A DNA stretch of 64,000 nt from Psettodes erumei (lineage: Eukaryota; Chordata; Actinopteri; Pleuronectiformes; Psettodidae), in contig JAFBJZ010000240.1 in NCBI GenBank assembly GCA_016785225.1, positions 400,270-464,269 of the forward strand, written 5' to 3'. The position numbers and the translations under genes were made by a program. The notes under the pieces were generated by a model. The model was not told the DNA's origin and searched no databases. It saw only the letters and a list, made by a program, of their open reading frames with translations. Shown here one piece after another: positions 19,751 to 31,700 of the stretch (position 1 is the stretch's first letter; each line of letters starts with the position of its first letter).

Positions 19751-22700
19751 GATCTGATCCCTGTCTAGCTGATCCAGGTGTTTGGGTTTGACCCGTCTGT
19801 TGTGTCTGTCCTCGCCAGGATCTGGAGAAAGTTCTGGATGTGTTCAACATCACTTTGGCCCGACAACAGGCCCAAATGGAGGTGAGTGAAGCTAAGACCT
19901 GAGTCCAGATCACCTGCAGAACATTCGACTCTCTGCTCCTCTTCCTGGTTCAGGTGATCCGATCGGGACAGAAGGTGGTGGGGAAGAAGGCGGCGGGGGG
20001 GCAGAAGCAGGGCGGCGGTTTCTTCAGCGGTTGGTTCGGTAGGAAGGCCAAGAAGGAGGAGCAGGAGGAGAGCAAGGAGGTGGAGAGTAGGTATCTCCGT
20101 TTAGAGATTTGAAAAACCTTCATGATGAAAACTTAACCAGACTCTGTGTCAGGTTCTGGTCTGGATGAGCTCATGACGCCCGAGGAGAAGGAAAAACTCT
20201 ACACCGCCATCGGGTACAGCGGCAGCTCGCACAACCTCGCTTTACCCAAACAGGTAGCACATATCCTCATCCCATTCCCCAGAGGATGAACCCTTTGAAC
20301 AAGCTGTCCTGTAGCACCACCCGCAGGACAAACTTGACACCTGTGCGTCTGTGCGTGTCTCAGTATGTCGCCATGGTCGTCACCTTCAAGCTGTTGAGGA
20401 CGTCGGTGACGATCAGGGAGCAACCCGACATCCCGGAGATCCTCAAGATCCAGATGATCCACCTCAGCACCAAGATCTCCCAGAGACCTGGAGCTCAGGC
20501 GATCAGGTGGGTTCAGAGCCCCCCCCCCCATTTGACAGGTAACGGAGCAGAACGACTGCGGGGGCACGTTTGATTTTAACCTCTCAGTTGTCCTGCAGGG
20601 TGGAGGCGGCATTGGAGCACTGGTTTGTTACAGGTTTGCAGCAGCGGGGAGTGGTCCCTTCGCTCATTGCCTCGGTGGGAGACTCCTCCTCCTCTCTGCT
20701 CAGCGTTGTGTTTGAGGTGAACCCTGAGGAGAGCGCCGCTGACCAGCTGCTCCGGGTTCACTCGCAGCCCGTGGAGATCATCTATGACGCGGTAAACATG
20801 ACCCCGCCGCTGCTCCTGGTGTCTGACCTCAGATCAGGCCATGACGCGTCTCTCTGTCCTCCAGCTGACGGTGAACGGCATGGTCGACTTCTTTAAGATG
20901 GGGAAAGGCGTGGACCTGGAGGTTCTGACCTCGGCCACGCTCTCCAAACTGGAGGAGATCAAAGAGAAAACCGCCACGGGTGAGTCAGAGCCTTCAGACA
21001 GATACCTGTCGGTCCGGCGCCGTGGTCCAGGTACACGTCCTGGAGCCGTGAAGCTGCTCCTGAGTCCAGGATCAGTCTGCTGTGATTGATCTAGTCTGGT
21101 CTTCATCAGGACTCGGATGTTTTCTGGTCTCTGCAGGTTTGTCTCACATCATTGAGACCAGAAAGGTCATGGACCTGAGAATAGACCTGAAACCGTCCTA
21201 CCTGCTGGTCCCCAAGTCTGGATTCTACGGTGACCTGTCAGACCTGATCATCATCGACTTTGGCAGCTTGCAGGTCAGTGTGTGTTGTTTTCGTGCGTCT
21301 GCAGTTGCCCAGTGTGTGTTGTTTTTGTGCGTCTGCAGTTGCCCAGTGTGTGTTGTTTTTGTGCGTCTGCAGTTGCACAGTGTGTGTTGTTTTTGTGCGT
21401 CTGTAGTTGCACAGTGTCAAGCAGAGCGGCGTCTCCCCGTCTTCCTCCTCCTTCTCTTCTCTGGAGGAGATCATGGACCGGGCTTACGAGAGGTACAACG
21501 TGGAGCTGAGACGAGTCCAGGTCCTCTACAGCAAGTCCGGTACGCCGTGACGACGCACACAACTACACACAGGTATGCCCCGTCCCACAGGTGTATGAAC
21601 TCAGCTGTGAACTGGTTCCAGGTGAAGCCTGGAAGTCGGCCCGGCTGCAGGGTTCTTCGGTCCAACACATCCTCCAACCGATGGACTTCACCATCCACAT
21701 GGCCAAGTGCATGGTGGAGAAGGATGCCAGGATGCCCAGGTGAGCCTCACCTGCAGACGGGTGTCTGCTGACTCACCTGGACGCGTGACCTGGAACAGTT
21801 CCTGTGTTTCAGGTTCAAGGTGTCCGGCGAGCTGCCGCTGCTGCACGTTAAGATCTCGGACCAGAAGATCCAGAACATTTACGAGCTGGTCAACAGCATC
21901 CCCCTGCCCAGTGTGGGCTCCTCCCCATCCACCCCTACAGAGAAGACTCAGGTGGTACAGTCCGGTCTGATGTCGTGAATGTTCGGTCCATCCGTGCGTT
22001 CGTGCGAACTTATTTGGCCGCGTTTCCCTCTGCAGGTGCTGTCGTTGACGGAGGCCAGGCCTCGAGTGCTCAGCCTCCCCCCCGCCCTCCTCGACGCTAT
22101 GGAGACGGGTGAGTGCCGGCTCAGGTGATCTGAGTGGCTGCTGATGTTGTCGTTCTCGACTAAGTGGATCGGCCATCGTCATTGTGTTTGTGTTTAACGC
22201 GAATCTGTGTCAGATTCAGATGAAGACGCCAGTGAGAAGTCGACGGATGAAGATCATCAGCGCTTGGCCCTGGAGGAACTCACCGACGTTCACTTCAAGT
22301 TTGAAGTTAGAGAGGTGCGTTTGTTTCGCTCGGATCAGCTCCTTGTGTGACTCACGGCGGGTGGAGACATTTTCCCAGCAGTTTAAACAAACAAACTGTG
22401 TGCGACGTGTTCAGGTGCTGTTGGAGCTGACCCGGCAGGTGGAGCAGGAGAAGACCGTCCTGTCCTTCTCCATCTGTCAGCTGGGGGCCGAGGGGAAGAG
22501 GCGGAGCTTCGACCTGAGCGTCACCTCGTACCTGCGCGGGGTGACGCTGGACTACTACGGAGGTCGGAGCTCATTTCCCGAGTCCTCATCATACGCAGTC
22601 CTACTGAGCCACACGGGTCTCTGTGTGCGTTTGTTGTGTTTTAATGTGTCCAAGTGTGTGTCCTTCAGACGGCAGGAATCATCCTCTCCACCTGATCAGC

Positions 22701-25700
22701 TCCTCAGAGCAGCAGGGCTCCGACCTGCTGAAGGTGGAGTTCATCAAGGTGAGCGCGGACGCGACGCGACGACGGACTCGCAGCGACACGCACAACGCCG
22801 AACCTGAGTTTGTGTGTCGTCCCACAGGCCGACCCCAGCGGCCCCAGCTTCCAGACTCTGTTCGACAACACCGAGCTGATGCTGAAGGTGGGCGGAGGAG
22901 GGGTTTCCATGGCAACAGATGACACACGGGCACCAGCCAGGCGTTCACAGGTGTCTCTGCTGTTTCAGGTGGAGTTCTCCTCTCTGGACTTCCTCCTTCA
23001 CACCAAAGCTCTGCTGTCCACCATTAACTACCTGAACAGCGCCCTGCCGCCACAGCTCGCCTCCGCCGGAGATCGAGACGCCGCCAAACAGGCGGAGAAG
23101 CAGGGACGGGGCCGCGCAGGTGAGTCCGGACCGTCCGCTCGCAGGCGTGTCAGGTGAGTAAACCGGGGCGTCACGTGACAGGAAGTGTCTGCCCGCAGTG
23201 TCCAAAGGAGCCAGAGACGGAGGCGTCTTCAGCTTTAAGCTGTTCGCCATGTTGGGTTGTTTCCACGTGGAGGTGTGCGACGACCGCCGCAGCATCGCCG
23301 ACATCCGCGTCCAAGGTACGAAAACCCACGGCTCAGCGTTTGCTTTCATGACGCTCAGAGAAATCATCGCCGCTGTCGCCGCCCCGCAGGAATCGATGCC
23401 TCGGTGTCGGTGCAAGCGAAGGAGACGGAGGTGTTTGCGCGCCTCAGAGACATCGTGGTCACGGACGTGAACCCGAGGACCGTCCACAGGAAGGTCCGCG
23501 GACGTCTGTGTCGGTCAGTGCCCCGTACGTCTCCCTTCGCGCCCTGACGCTGGGACGCTCGTTGCAGGCGGTGTCCATCGTGGGCGAGGAGGTGTTCAGC
23601 TTCAAGCTGTCCCTGTTTCCGGGGGCGACGGAGGGCGAGGGCTACAGAGACACGTCCAAGGTGGATGGGAAGGTCACCATGCGTCTCGGCTGCATCCAGA
23701 TCGTCTACCTGCACAAGTTCCTCATGTCTCTTCTGGTCAGACTCTTTATTACACACACACACACACACACACTTCAGTCTGATCTCGTTTCCATTTGCAT
23801 CAGTTTCACAGTGTTATTTATACAGCGAGTGTTTGTCTGTCTCTGTCTCTGTCTGATGCCGACTGAACACACTTATGATAATAATAATTATTATATACTA
23901 ATTAGTATGCAATAATTAGTATATAATAATGATAATATGTCATCATCATGATGTTTACTCCTACTACATTGTTGTGTCCAGAGGTCCTTACAGCTTCCTC
24001 CGTTACCACGGTAACTGAAATAACCCTGTACTTTAAAATCCTAATTTATATAAAAACATATATATTTTTACATTAATCTGACCCTACAGTAACGTGACGA
24101 CCAATCCCACAACGCAGCGCTGCGTGTTTAGTAGCTGCTCCTGTCTGCAGCCGATGATGACGAGGATGATGAAGCAGATTTCAGACAGACCCAGGTTCTA
24201 ACATGGTTCTGTGGTCTCCTCGTGATGGCGTTTGAGTCGCGCACAAAGATGCAGACGTCCAGCTCTTTGTTTTTGTTTTAAATGGACTTTATCTGTTTTT
24301 CTGTTTCTCATGTTTCTCGTCTTGTTGATGTGTTTTGTTCTTCCAGGCTTCTTTTTGCTTTCAGTATGCGTCCGCTGACGAGGTACCGGCTCTGAACCGC
24401 ATCAGCCCACTTCACCGCACCTTCACTCTGAACACACAGTGCGTGGATTAACCCGGGTCCAGTCGCAGACCCGGGTTAATCCCACTCAATGACGTTGTTT
24501 AACCCAGGAGGAGGAAAAAAAGCGAAATGCACTGAACGAATCTCCAAATCAACAATCAATGATGAATCATTGAGACACGTCAGCAGCTCTCAGCATCTCA
24601 GGGTTTGTTGTTGTCATTGCGTCTCGCTCTGTACAACAACATGGAATGCAGTCCCATCATTTACATGTATAGAAATACGTGATAAAACACACACATACAA
24701 GACATTTCACGCTTAATGCACATTCCTTCATCATCAGCATAAAACCGAACATTCGCTCGGAACCGAAACTCGTGTGATGTTTCTGGACACATCTGGATGA
24801 TTCAACCTAAAATTAACAACAGTGACACAGCGAGTCGCTTTGACAAATACACCTCAGAACACCCGGCCCTTTAAACTGCAGACTCCACCCCTCTGAGGCT
24901 GCCGGCATGTGAAAACAAGCGCTCCGATCTGAGCATGGATGGAGGGATAAGCGAAGGAATGAGAAAGGAATGTTCTTCATACACACATCCTTTATGCGTG
25001 TCATGCATCTCACACAGCTGCCATCATTAACCCCCCCATCCACACTGCCACGCCCCCACCAGTCACATGACCTCTGCCTGTGTTACCTCACTTCCTGAAA
25101 ATGGATGAGCTTCATTCTTGTTTCATAAACGTTTGAACAAAATGAGACGGATCGTGTTTCAGCACATTCAGGATTATTGTTATTCTTACACTCAAACTGG
25201 ATTTTATCCTCAACTGAGTGAAATTTGTTTGTTTACTTGGAGAATGACAAAATGTGACGGTTTTATCAGAGGGAAACTTTATGAAACAGAAATGAAACCG
25301 TACGCAGCCTCACACCTGCTTCTTGGTGATGTATCTCCATCATCACGTGACTCTGTTGTCTCACGTCTGATTTACTTTGTCCTTCAGATGTTCGTCAACA
25401 ACTTCCAAACGGCCAAGGAAGCTCTGAGCGCTGCGACGGTTCAGGCGGCGGAGAAGGCTGCGTCGAGCGTTCGAGACTTTGCCCAGAAGAGTTTCCGCCT
25501 GTCCATGGACATCAAGCTGAAGGCTCCGCTCGTCATCATCCCCCAGTCCTCCACCTCCCATGATGCAGTGGTGGTGGACCTGGGTCTAATCACGGTGGGG
25601 AACAGCTTCTCCCTGCTGCCCGCTGAAGGTTTCTCTGTGCCGGTGGTGGTGGAGAAGATGGACGTGAAGCTGACGCAGCTGAAGCTCTCCAGGTACTGAC

Positions 25701-28700
25701 AGGAACCCTGAGAGAAGCCCGAGACCTGGTTTGGTTCTTTGAGCTCTGACCTGAGAAAATCAAACCCAGATGTTCAGTCCCCGTAGAGACCATTCACATG
25801 GTGCCCAGCTGACCAAACAGCCCTGAGCTCTGAGGGGACACGAAGTCCGGAGGCAGGGACAGAGACCAGTTAGCATGTCTCACGGCTGTTAGCAGCTCCA
25901 GTAGCTCATCCTGAGCGATGTCCTCAGAGACTCTGAACATGTTTGGATGATGAGAACATTTTAGTGGGTTTAAGAGCCTCGCTGGGTCAGACTGATAGCA
26001 TCCGGTTCTCCGTAGAACCTGAAAAGAATGATGTTACTCTGAGCTGCATTAAAATGAGATGAAGACCATGTGGACAGAAAGCGAAAGCTGAATCTTGATC
26101 CGATGTGTTTTCAGGACCACACTGAAGCCGGACTCATCACAGCCAGACATTGAGATCCTTCAGCCAATCAACTTAGAGCTGCTTGTCACCCGCAACCTGG
26201 CTGCTTCCTGGTTCACCAAGATCCCTGGAGTCCAGGTCCAGGGAGTTCTCCGGTCCCTCAACGTAGGTCTCATGTGCTGTTGTTTAAACTTGGATTAAAC
26301 TGTAGACAACCACAATGCCAGAGACAGCGGTTGTATGACACACATCCCACCTCATCCCAAGAAGAACCAATCATCTGCTGACTGCTGGTTCTGCGCAGGT
26401 GTTCTGGTGCCTGGTCATGCTAAACTGGTCTGGGGGCGTTGCCAAGGAGGTGGATGAATGGTGACTCTTCTGAAAGTCATAAACCTGTGCTGTGTGCCCA
26501 TTAGATGAGTCTGGGTGAGGAAGACCTTGGTGTGCTGATGAAGATCCTGGTGGAGAACATCGGGGAGGGAAGTGAGGAGCACAGCTTGGACATCAAACGT
26601 CAGGTGGATCAAGGTAAGTTCACGCTCAGTGCATGATGGGAAGTCTGACAGCAACTGATGATACTAATAGATTTATTTTTAATCAGTCATTAGAAGAAGG
26701 AGTGAAAACGAAAAAGGTTTTTTGTGCTTCTCTCCAGAGAAGGAGGTTCTCGCTGAGCAGCAGGTTGGGGCGGTGTCACCTCCGACTGGATCTGCTGGGA
26801 CACTCCCCATGAACGGAGGTCTGACTGAAAACATCATCAACGTTCTCGTCAACTTCGAAGTCAAAGAGGTATGAGATGTCTAACTGGTACAAAATGTTGT
26901 ACGACACATTCTTAAAGAACCAACGCCAGTCCTCACACGGTTCCACAGCTGCAAGTCTGTTCAAGAGTCATTTGTCATGATCAACTCTCCTCAAGGTGCT
27001 GCTGAGCCTGAAGAAGCCCAGAGACCAGGAGGAGTCGACGTTCCTGGTCTTTCACGCGGCTCACCTGGGAATCGACACCAAAGTCAGGAAGTACGACATG
27101 TGCGCCACCATGTACATCAACAGGATCACGATGAAGAGCCTGGAGTTCAAAGGTCAGACTGCCCGGGGTCGCGCTCTGTGGTGCCCGACAACCTGTTGTG
27201 TTCTTCTAGTCGAACGCATCGACATAAAAGTTAACGCTGACCGCGTGACGTCTCGTCTCGATCCAGACTCGAGAGGCGAGCCGCTGTGTCTCATCAGCTC
27301 TTCGCTGGAGTCCGGAGCTGAACTGCTCAAAGTGCAGTACTTCAAGGTGATGATGTGAAGTCACATGACATCTGGTCACCTGTTCAAACGCACAGGTGAG
27401 CCGTCACCTGTCGCAGCGCAGGACGAGAAGAAAAGTGACGTGTGTGTTTGTTTCTCAGGCTGACCGCTCCGGGCCGAACTTCTCCACCACTTACAAGAAC
27501 ACGGAGCAGATGATCAACGTGAGTTCAACCTCACACACACACACACACAGAGACAACTGGTGGTCCCGTCCTGGAGGTGGACCTGTGAACGAGGACACTG
27601 TTGAGTGTCTCTCTGTCCCCAGGTGACGTTCACCTCTCTCGACTTCACGCTTCATGCCGAGGCTCTGCTCTCAGCCCTCAACTTCCTGCTGTCGTCCGGC
27701 AGCGCGTCGTCCTCGGAGAGAGACGTCAAACCGAAGACAGAGGAGAAGATGTCGTCTGCCAAGTCCAGTCAGTACAACAGACACACACAATGAGTGTAAA
27801 CAAACTGACGGTGTGTCCTGCTACGGTCTTTAACGCGTTGTCGTCTCCCGTCAGCCACTGTGGCGTCGCCTGCAGATAGCGAGGTCATCGACCTGAAGGT
27901 GATGATCGCGCTGGGAGCCTTCAACGTTCTGGTGTGCAACCAGAGCTGCGACACGGCAGATATCAAGATCCAAGGTAGCCAATCGCATCATGCTGTCGAG
28001 TTTTTGTGTCATTCACCTGAACTAAAAGACGTGCCGTGTCCTTCAGGTATTCACGGCTCTTTACTGAAGCAAGGAGCCCAAACGCACATCTCGGCCCGCC
28101 TGCGAGATTTCATCGTTCTCAATGTTGATCCCAGAAGCATTCACAAGAAGGTCAGTCTCCAATTATACTGGACTACCGTGGACAGATTATACTGGGCAAA
28201 ATACTACATAAATACTAAAATACTATTAGGAACTATGTGGGGAAAGGGGGCTAGGGTAAAAAACTACCTAATTCTGTCTAAGAGTACCATGGACTACCCC
28301 AGAGTACCATGGACGACCTTACACTTTACAGACCTGGAGTCAGACTGGAGTCTTCACTGAGCACAGTTCGCTGACCTTTGACCTCTGTGTCATCCAGGCC
28401 ATCTCCATTGTGGGCGATGAGGTGTTCAGCTTCGCCATGAGTCTGACTCCTAACGCCACCGAGGGCGCTGGTTACACCGACACCTCTCGGACCGACGGCC
28501 GAGTGAAGCTCAGCGTCGGCTGCATCCAGGTGGTTTACCTGCACAAGTTCGTCATGTCTCTGCTGGTGAGTTTCCCTCAGGGATTCAAACACATTCGTTT
28601 CAGTTTCAGCGTCTGTTCAGATCTTTCTCTTCTTCTTACACTCAAACTGGATTTTATCCTCAACTGAGTGAAATTTGTTTGTTTACTTGGAGAAGGACAA

Positions 28701-31700
28701 AATGTGACGGTTTTATCAGAGGGAAACTTTATGAAACAGAAATAAAACCGTACGCAGCATCACACCTGCTTCTTGGTGATGTATCTCCATCATCACGTGA
28801 CTCTGTTGTCTCACGTCTGATTTACTTTGTCCTTCAGATGTTCGTCAACAACTTCCAAACGGCCAAGGAAGCTCTGAGCGCTGCGACAGTTCAGGCGGCG
28901 GAGAAGGCTGCGTCGAGCGTTCGAGACTTTGCCCAGAAGAGTTTTCGCCTGTCCATGGACATCAAGCTGAAGGCTCCGCTCGTCATCATCCCCCAGTCCT
29001 CCACCTCCCATGATGCAGTGGTGGTGGATCTGGGTCTAATCACGGTGGGGAACAGCTTCTCCCTGCTGCCTGTCGACGGGCGTCCGCTGCCGGCCGTCAT
29101 CGACAACATGGACGTCCATCTTACACAGCTCAAGCTGTCTAGGTCAGAGCCTCAAAGATCTGAACCAGAGGCAGCAGAAACAAGTCTAAGCCTCCAGTCA
29201 CCTGCACATTGAACAGGTTTAGATATAGTAAAGTGAAGATGTTTCCTGTCGCCCACCAGGACCTGTGTGGACCTGACCTCAGACAGATCCAGCAGTGAGC
29301 TGCTGGCACCGGTCAACCTGCACCTGAACATCAGGAGGAACCTGGCAGCTTCCTGGTACATGAAGATGGCTGCTGTGGAGATCGATGGAGATCTGAAGCC
29401 CATGAAGGTAGGAGGAGGAAGAGAAGGATGAAATCTTCAGGTCTTCTTGAGAGGAATCTCAGGGAGGCACCAGAAATGAGACTGGTTCTCAGTTCTGGGG
29501 GGTGTTCAGTAACCACGGTGCATGATTTTCTTTGGTGAAATGGGGATTTGATTTAATTGCAGTTTCTGTCGGTGACAGTGAGTATCTTCTCCACGACCTG
29601 CAGGTGGAGCTGAGTCAGGATGACCTGAAGGTGCTGCTGAGGATCCTGATGGAGAATCTGGGAGAGGCCGGCAGTCTGGAGCCCGCCACCCCGAGACAGG
29701 ATGCCAATCTGCAGCTCCAAGCAGCCGGAGGCCCGTCTCCAGGTCTGAGACGGACTCGTGTTCACATGTACGCAGCTGATGTTTAGATTCTTCTGTGATG
29801 GTTCTGTGTCTCATGTCTTCAGCTGACGTCGGGAAGCCGAGCGTGAGCAGTGACGAAGAGGTCGATGAAGCCCTGGAGTCCATCAAGTTTAATTTCAACA
29901 TTGAGTCTCTTGGTCTGGTTCTGTATAGCAACGACCCAAAACAGGTCAGTCGCGTGAAGAACATCTCACTAAAACCGAGTCAGGTTCAAGGTCTACCGGT
30001 TCAGGATCAGTTGGTTCTGGTTCATGTGGTTCATCGTTGTTCCTCGTGCCAGCAGCCCTCGGGCCTCCAGCACCAGGAGAACCTCAGACTAGGGGAGTTC
30101 AGCCTCCACCGGCTGAAGACCTCAGGGAGGATCCTGGTCAGCGGCAGCATGGAGGTGACCACCATCCTGACCGCCTGCACGCTGGATGACCTGAGGACCG
30201 GCATGGAGAGGGTGATGTCACGGTAACGGTCCCGTGATCTCTCATATCGCGGTGGAGGTTTGAGGCTCTGAGCTTCCAGGGAGGAAGAGGAGAGTGTGAT
30301 GTAATTGATCAGGTCTCATCCCTCGTCCTGCAGTATGGTCGGGCGGAGAGACGAGGCTAGCTCGGAGCCGATGATCGACGTGACGTATCGGCAGCATGGC
30401 GGCGAGCGGGAGGTGGTGGCTGTTCTGCAGAAGCTCTACGTGTGCGCCAGCGTGGAGTTCCTCATGGCCGTCGCAGACTTCTTCCTGCAGGCTCTGCCGC
30501 AGAGTCCGGTTCCCGCCGCCGGCTCGGCGCCGAGCGACAGGCTGCCACTGAGACAGACTGCTGAACCTCGAGCCGACGCCAGGACTGGTGAGTTAGAGAG
30601 CTCTGTTCTTGTCAGTGGAACCTCACGTGGTTCTGACACCGCAGAGCATCTTTCTGAGATGTTTTTCTGCTTCGTGATGAAAAAGAAAATCCAGACCGAG
30701 TAAAAACAGAAATCAAACCCACAGTAGAATCACCACCGCCTGTCTCTCTGCAGCCTCCAGGGGGAGTACTCGTCTCCGGGCTGTGGTGGTGGACCCGGAG
30801 GTGGTGTTCGTCGCCAGCCTGATGAAGGCCGACGCCCCCGCCCTGGTGGCCTCGTTTCAGTGCGACTTCACTCTGCAGACAGAAGACGACGGAGCCCAGA
30901 AGACCAGAGCCAACCTGAGGGAGCTGAAAGTCCTCGCCTGCCCCTTCATCCAGAACAAGGAGGAGGAGGCCGTCACCACTGTAAGATCACGACATCTTCT
31001 GGGGGCGGCAGGTCGCTGATGTGTTTGAGTGACGTTGTGTGTTTTTCCAGCGCTGATCGTTGTCTAATATCAGATCAATGACTACGAGCACGACTGAGCG
31101 CCCGGGTTTCATCTGTAACCACACCCAGCAGTGATGTCACAGCATACCAACACACCTGGAGTCACTGCTGCCCTCTGACCTGCCTCTCCCACTCTGTCCA
31201 AAAGGTGCTGAGACCCTGCTCTGTCGCCTTGGAAACCAGAACCCACCCCGACCAACCGCTGAGCGGTTCTGTGACAGTGGAAGAAGTCATTGTGAAGGTG
31301 ACGGTTTTTAAAGTGATTTATAAATTAGTAAAACACAACGATCATCAGAAACAAGGAGGTAAATTTACATTTATACTGAAGTCGAGCTTAAAACCGGATT
31401 AGAAATGTTGTTCGGATTACACCGTCAGACCGGTCCGGTCCGGTCAGGATGAACAAACAGGAAACGTCAGCATCTTTGTCCCGCAGATCTCTCCATTCAT
31501 CATCAACACGGTGATGACCATAACGGCCGCCATGACGGCAAAGCAGCGCGACGAGCAGAGTCAGGACCCGGAGCCTGACGTCAGCGACCTGTGGTCGGTC
31601 ATGAACGTCTACAACTGTAACTTCTGGTTCCTGGGAGTGGACCAGGCCAGCGAGGTCACCGAGAGCTTCAGAGAGAAGGACGGATGCAGCGAGGGTGAGA

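Noticed and set aside
21082..21771. 229-codon plus-strand open frame
   Set aside because: It reads through vps13c exons and the 34-bp repeat intron; only pieces of it are the true vps13c frame.
25183..29142. Simple tandem segmental duplication of a 3.45-kb block
   Set aside because: Only 438 bp are near-identical; exons between and around are diverged at the level of the old VPS13C repeat, so a recent whole-block duplication is excluded.
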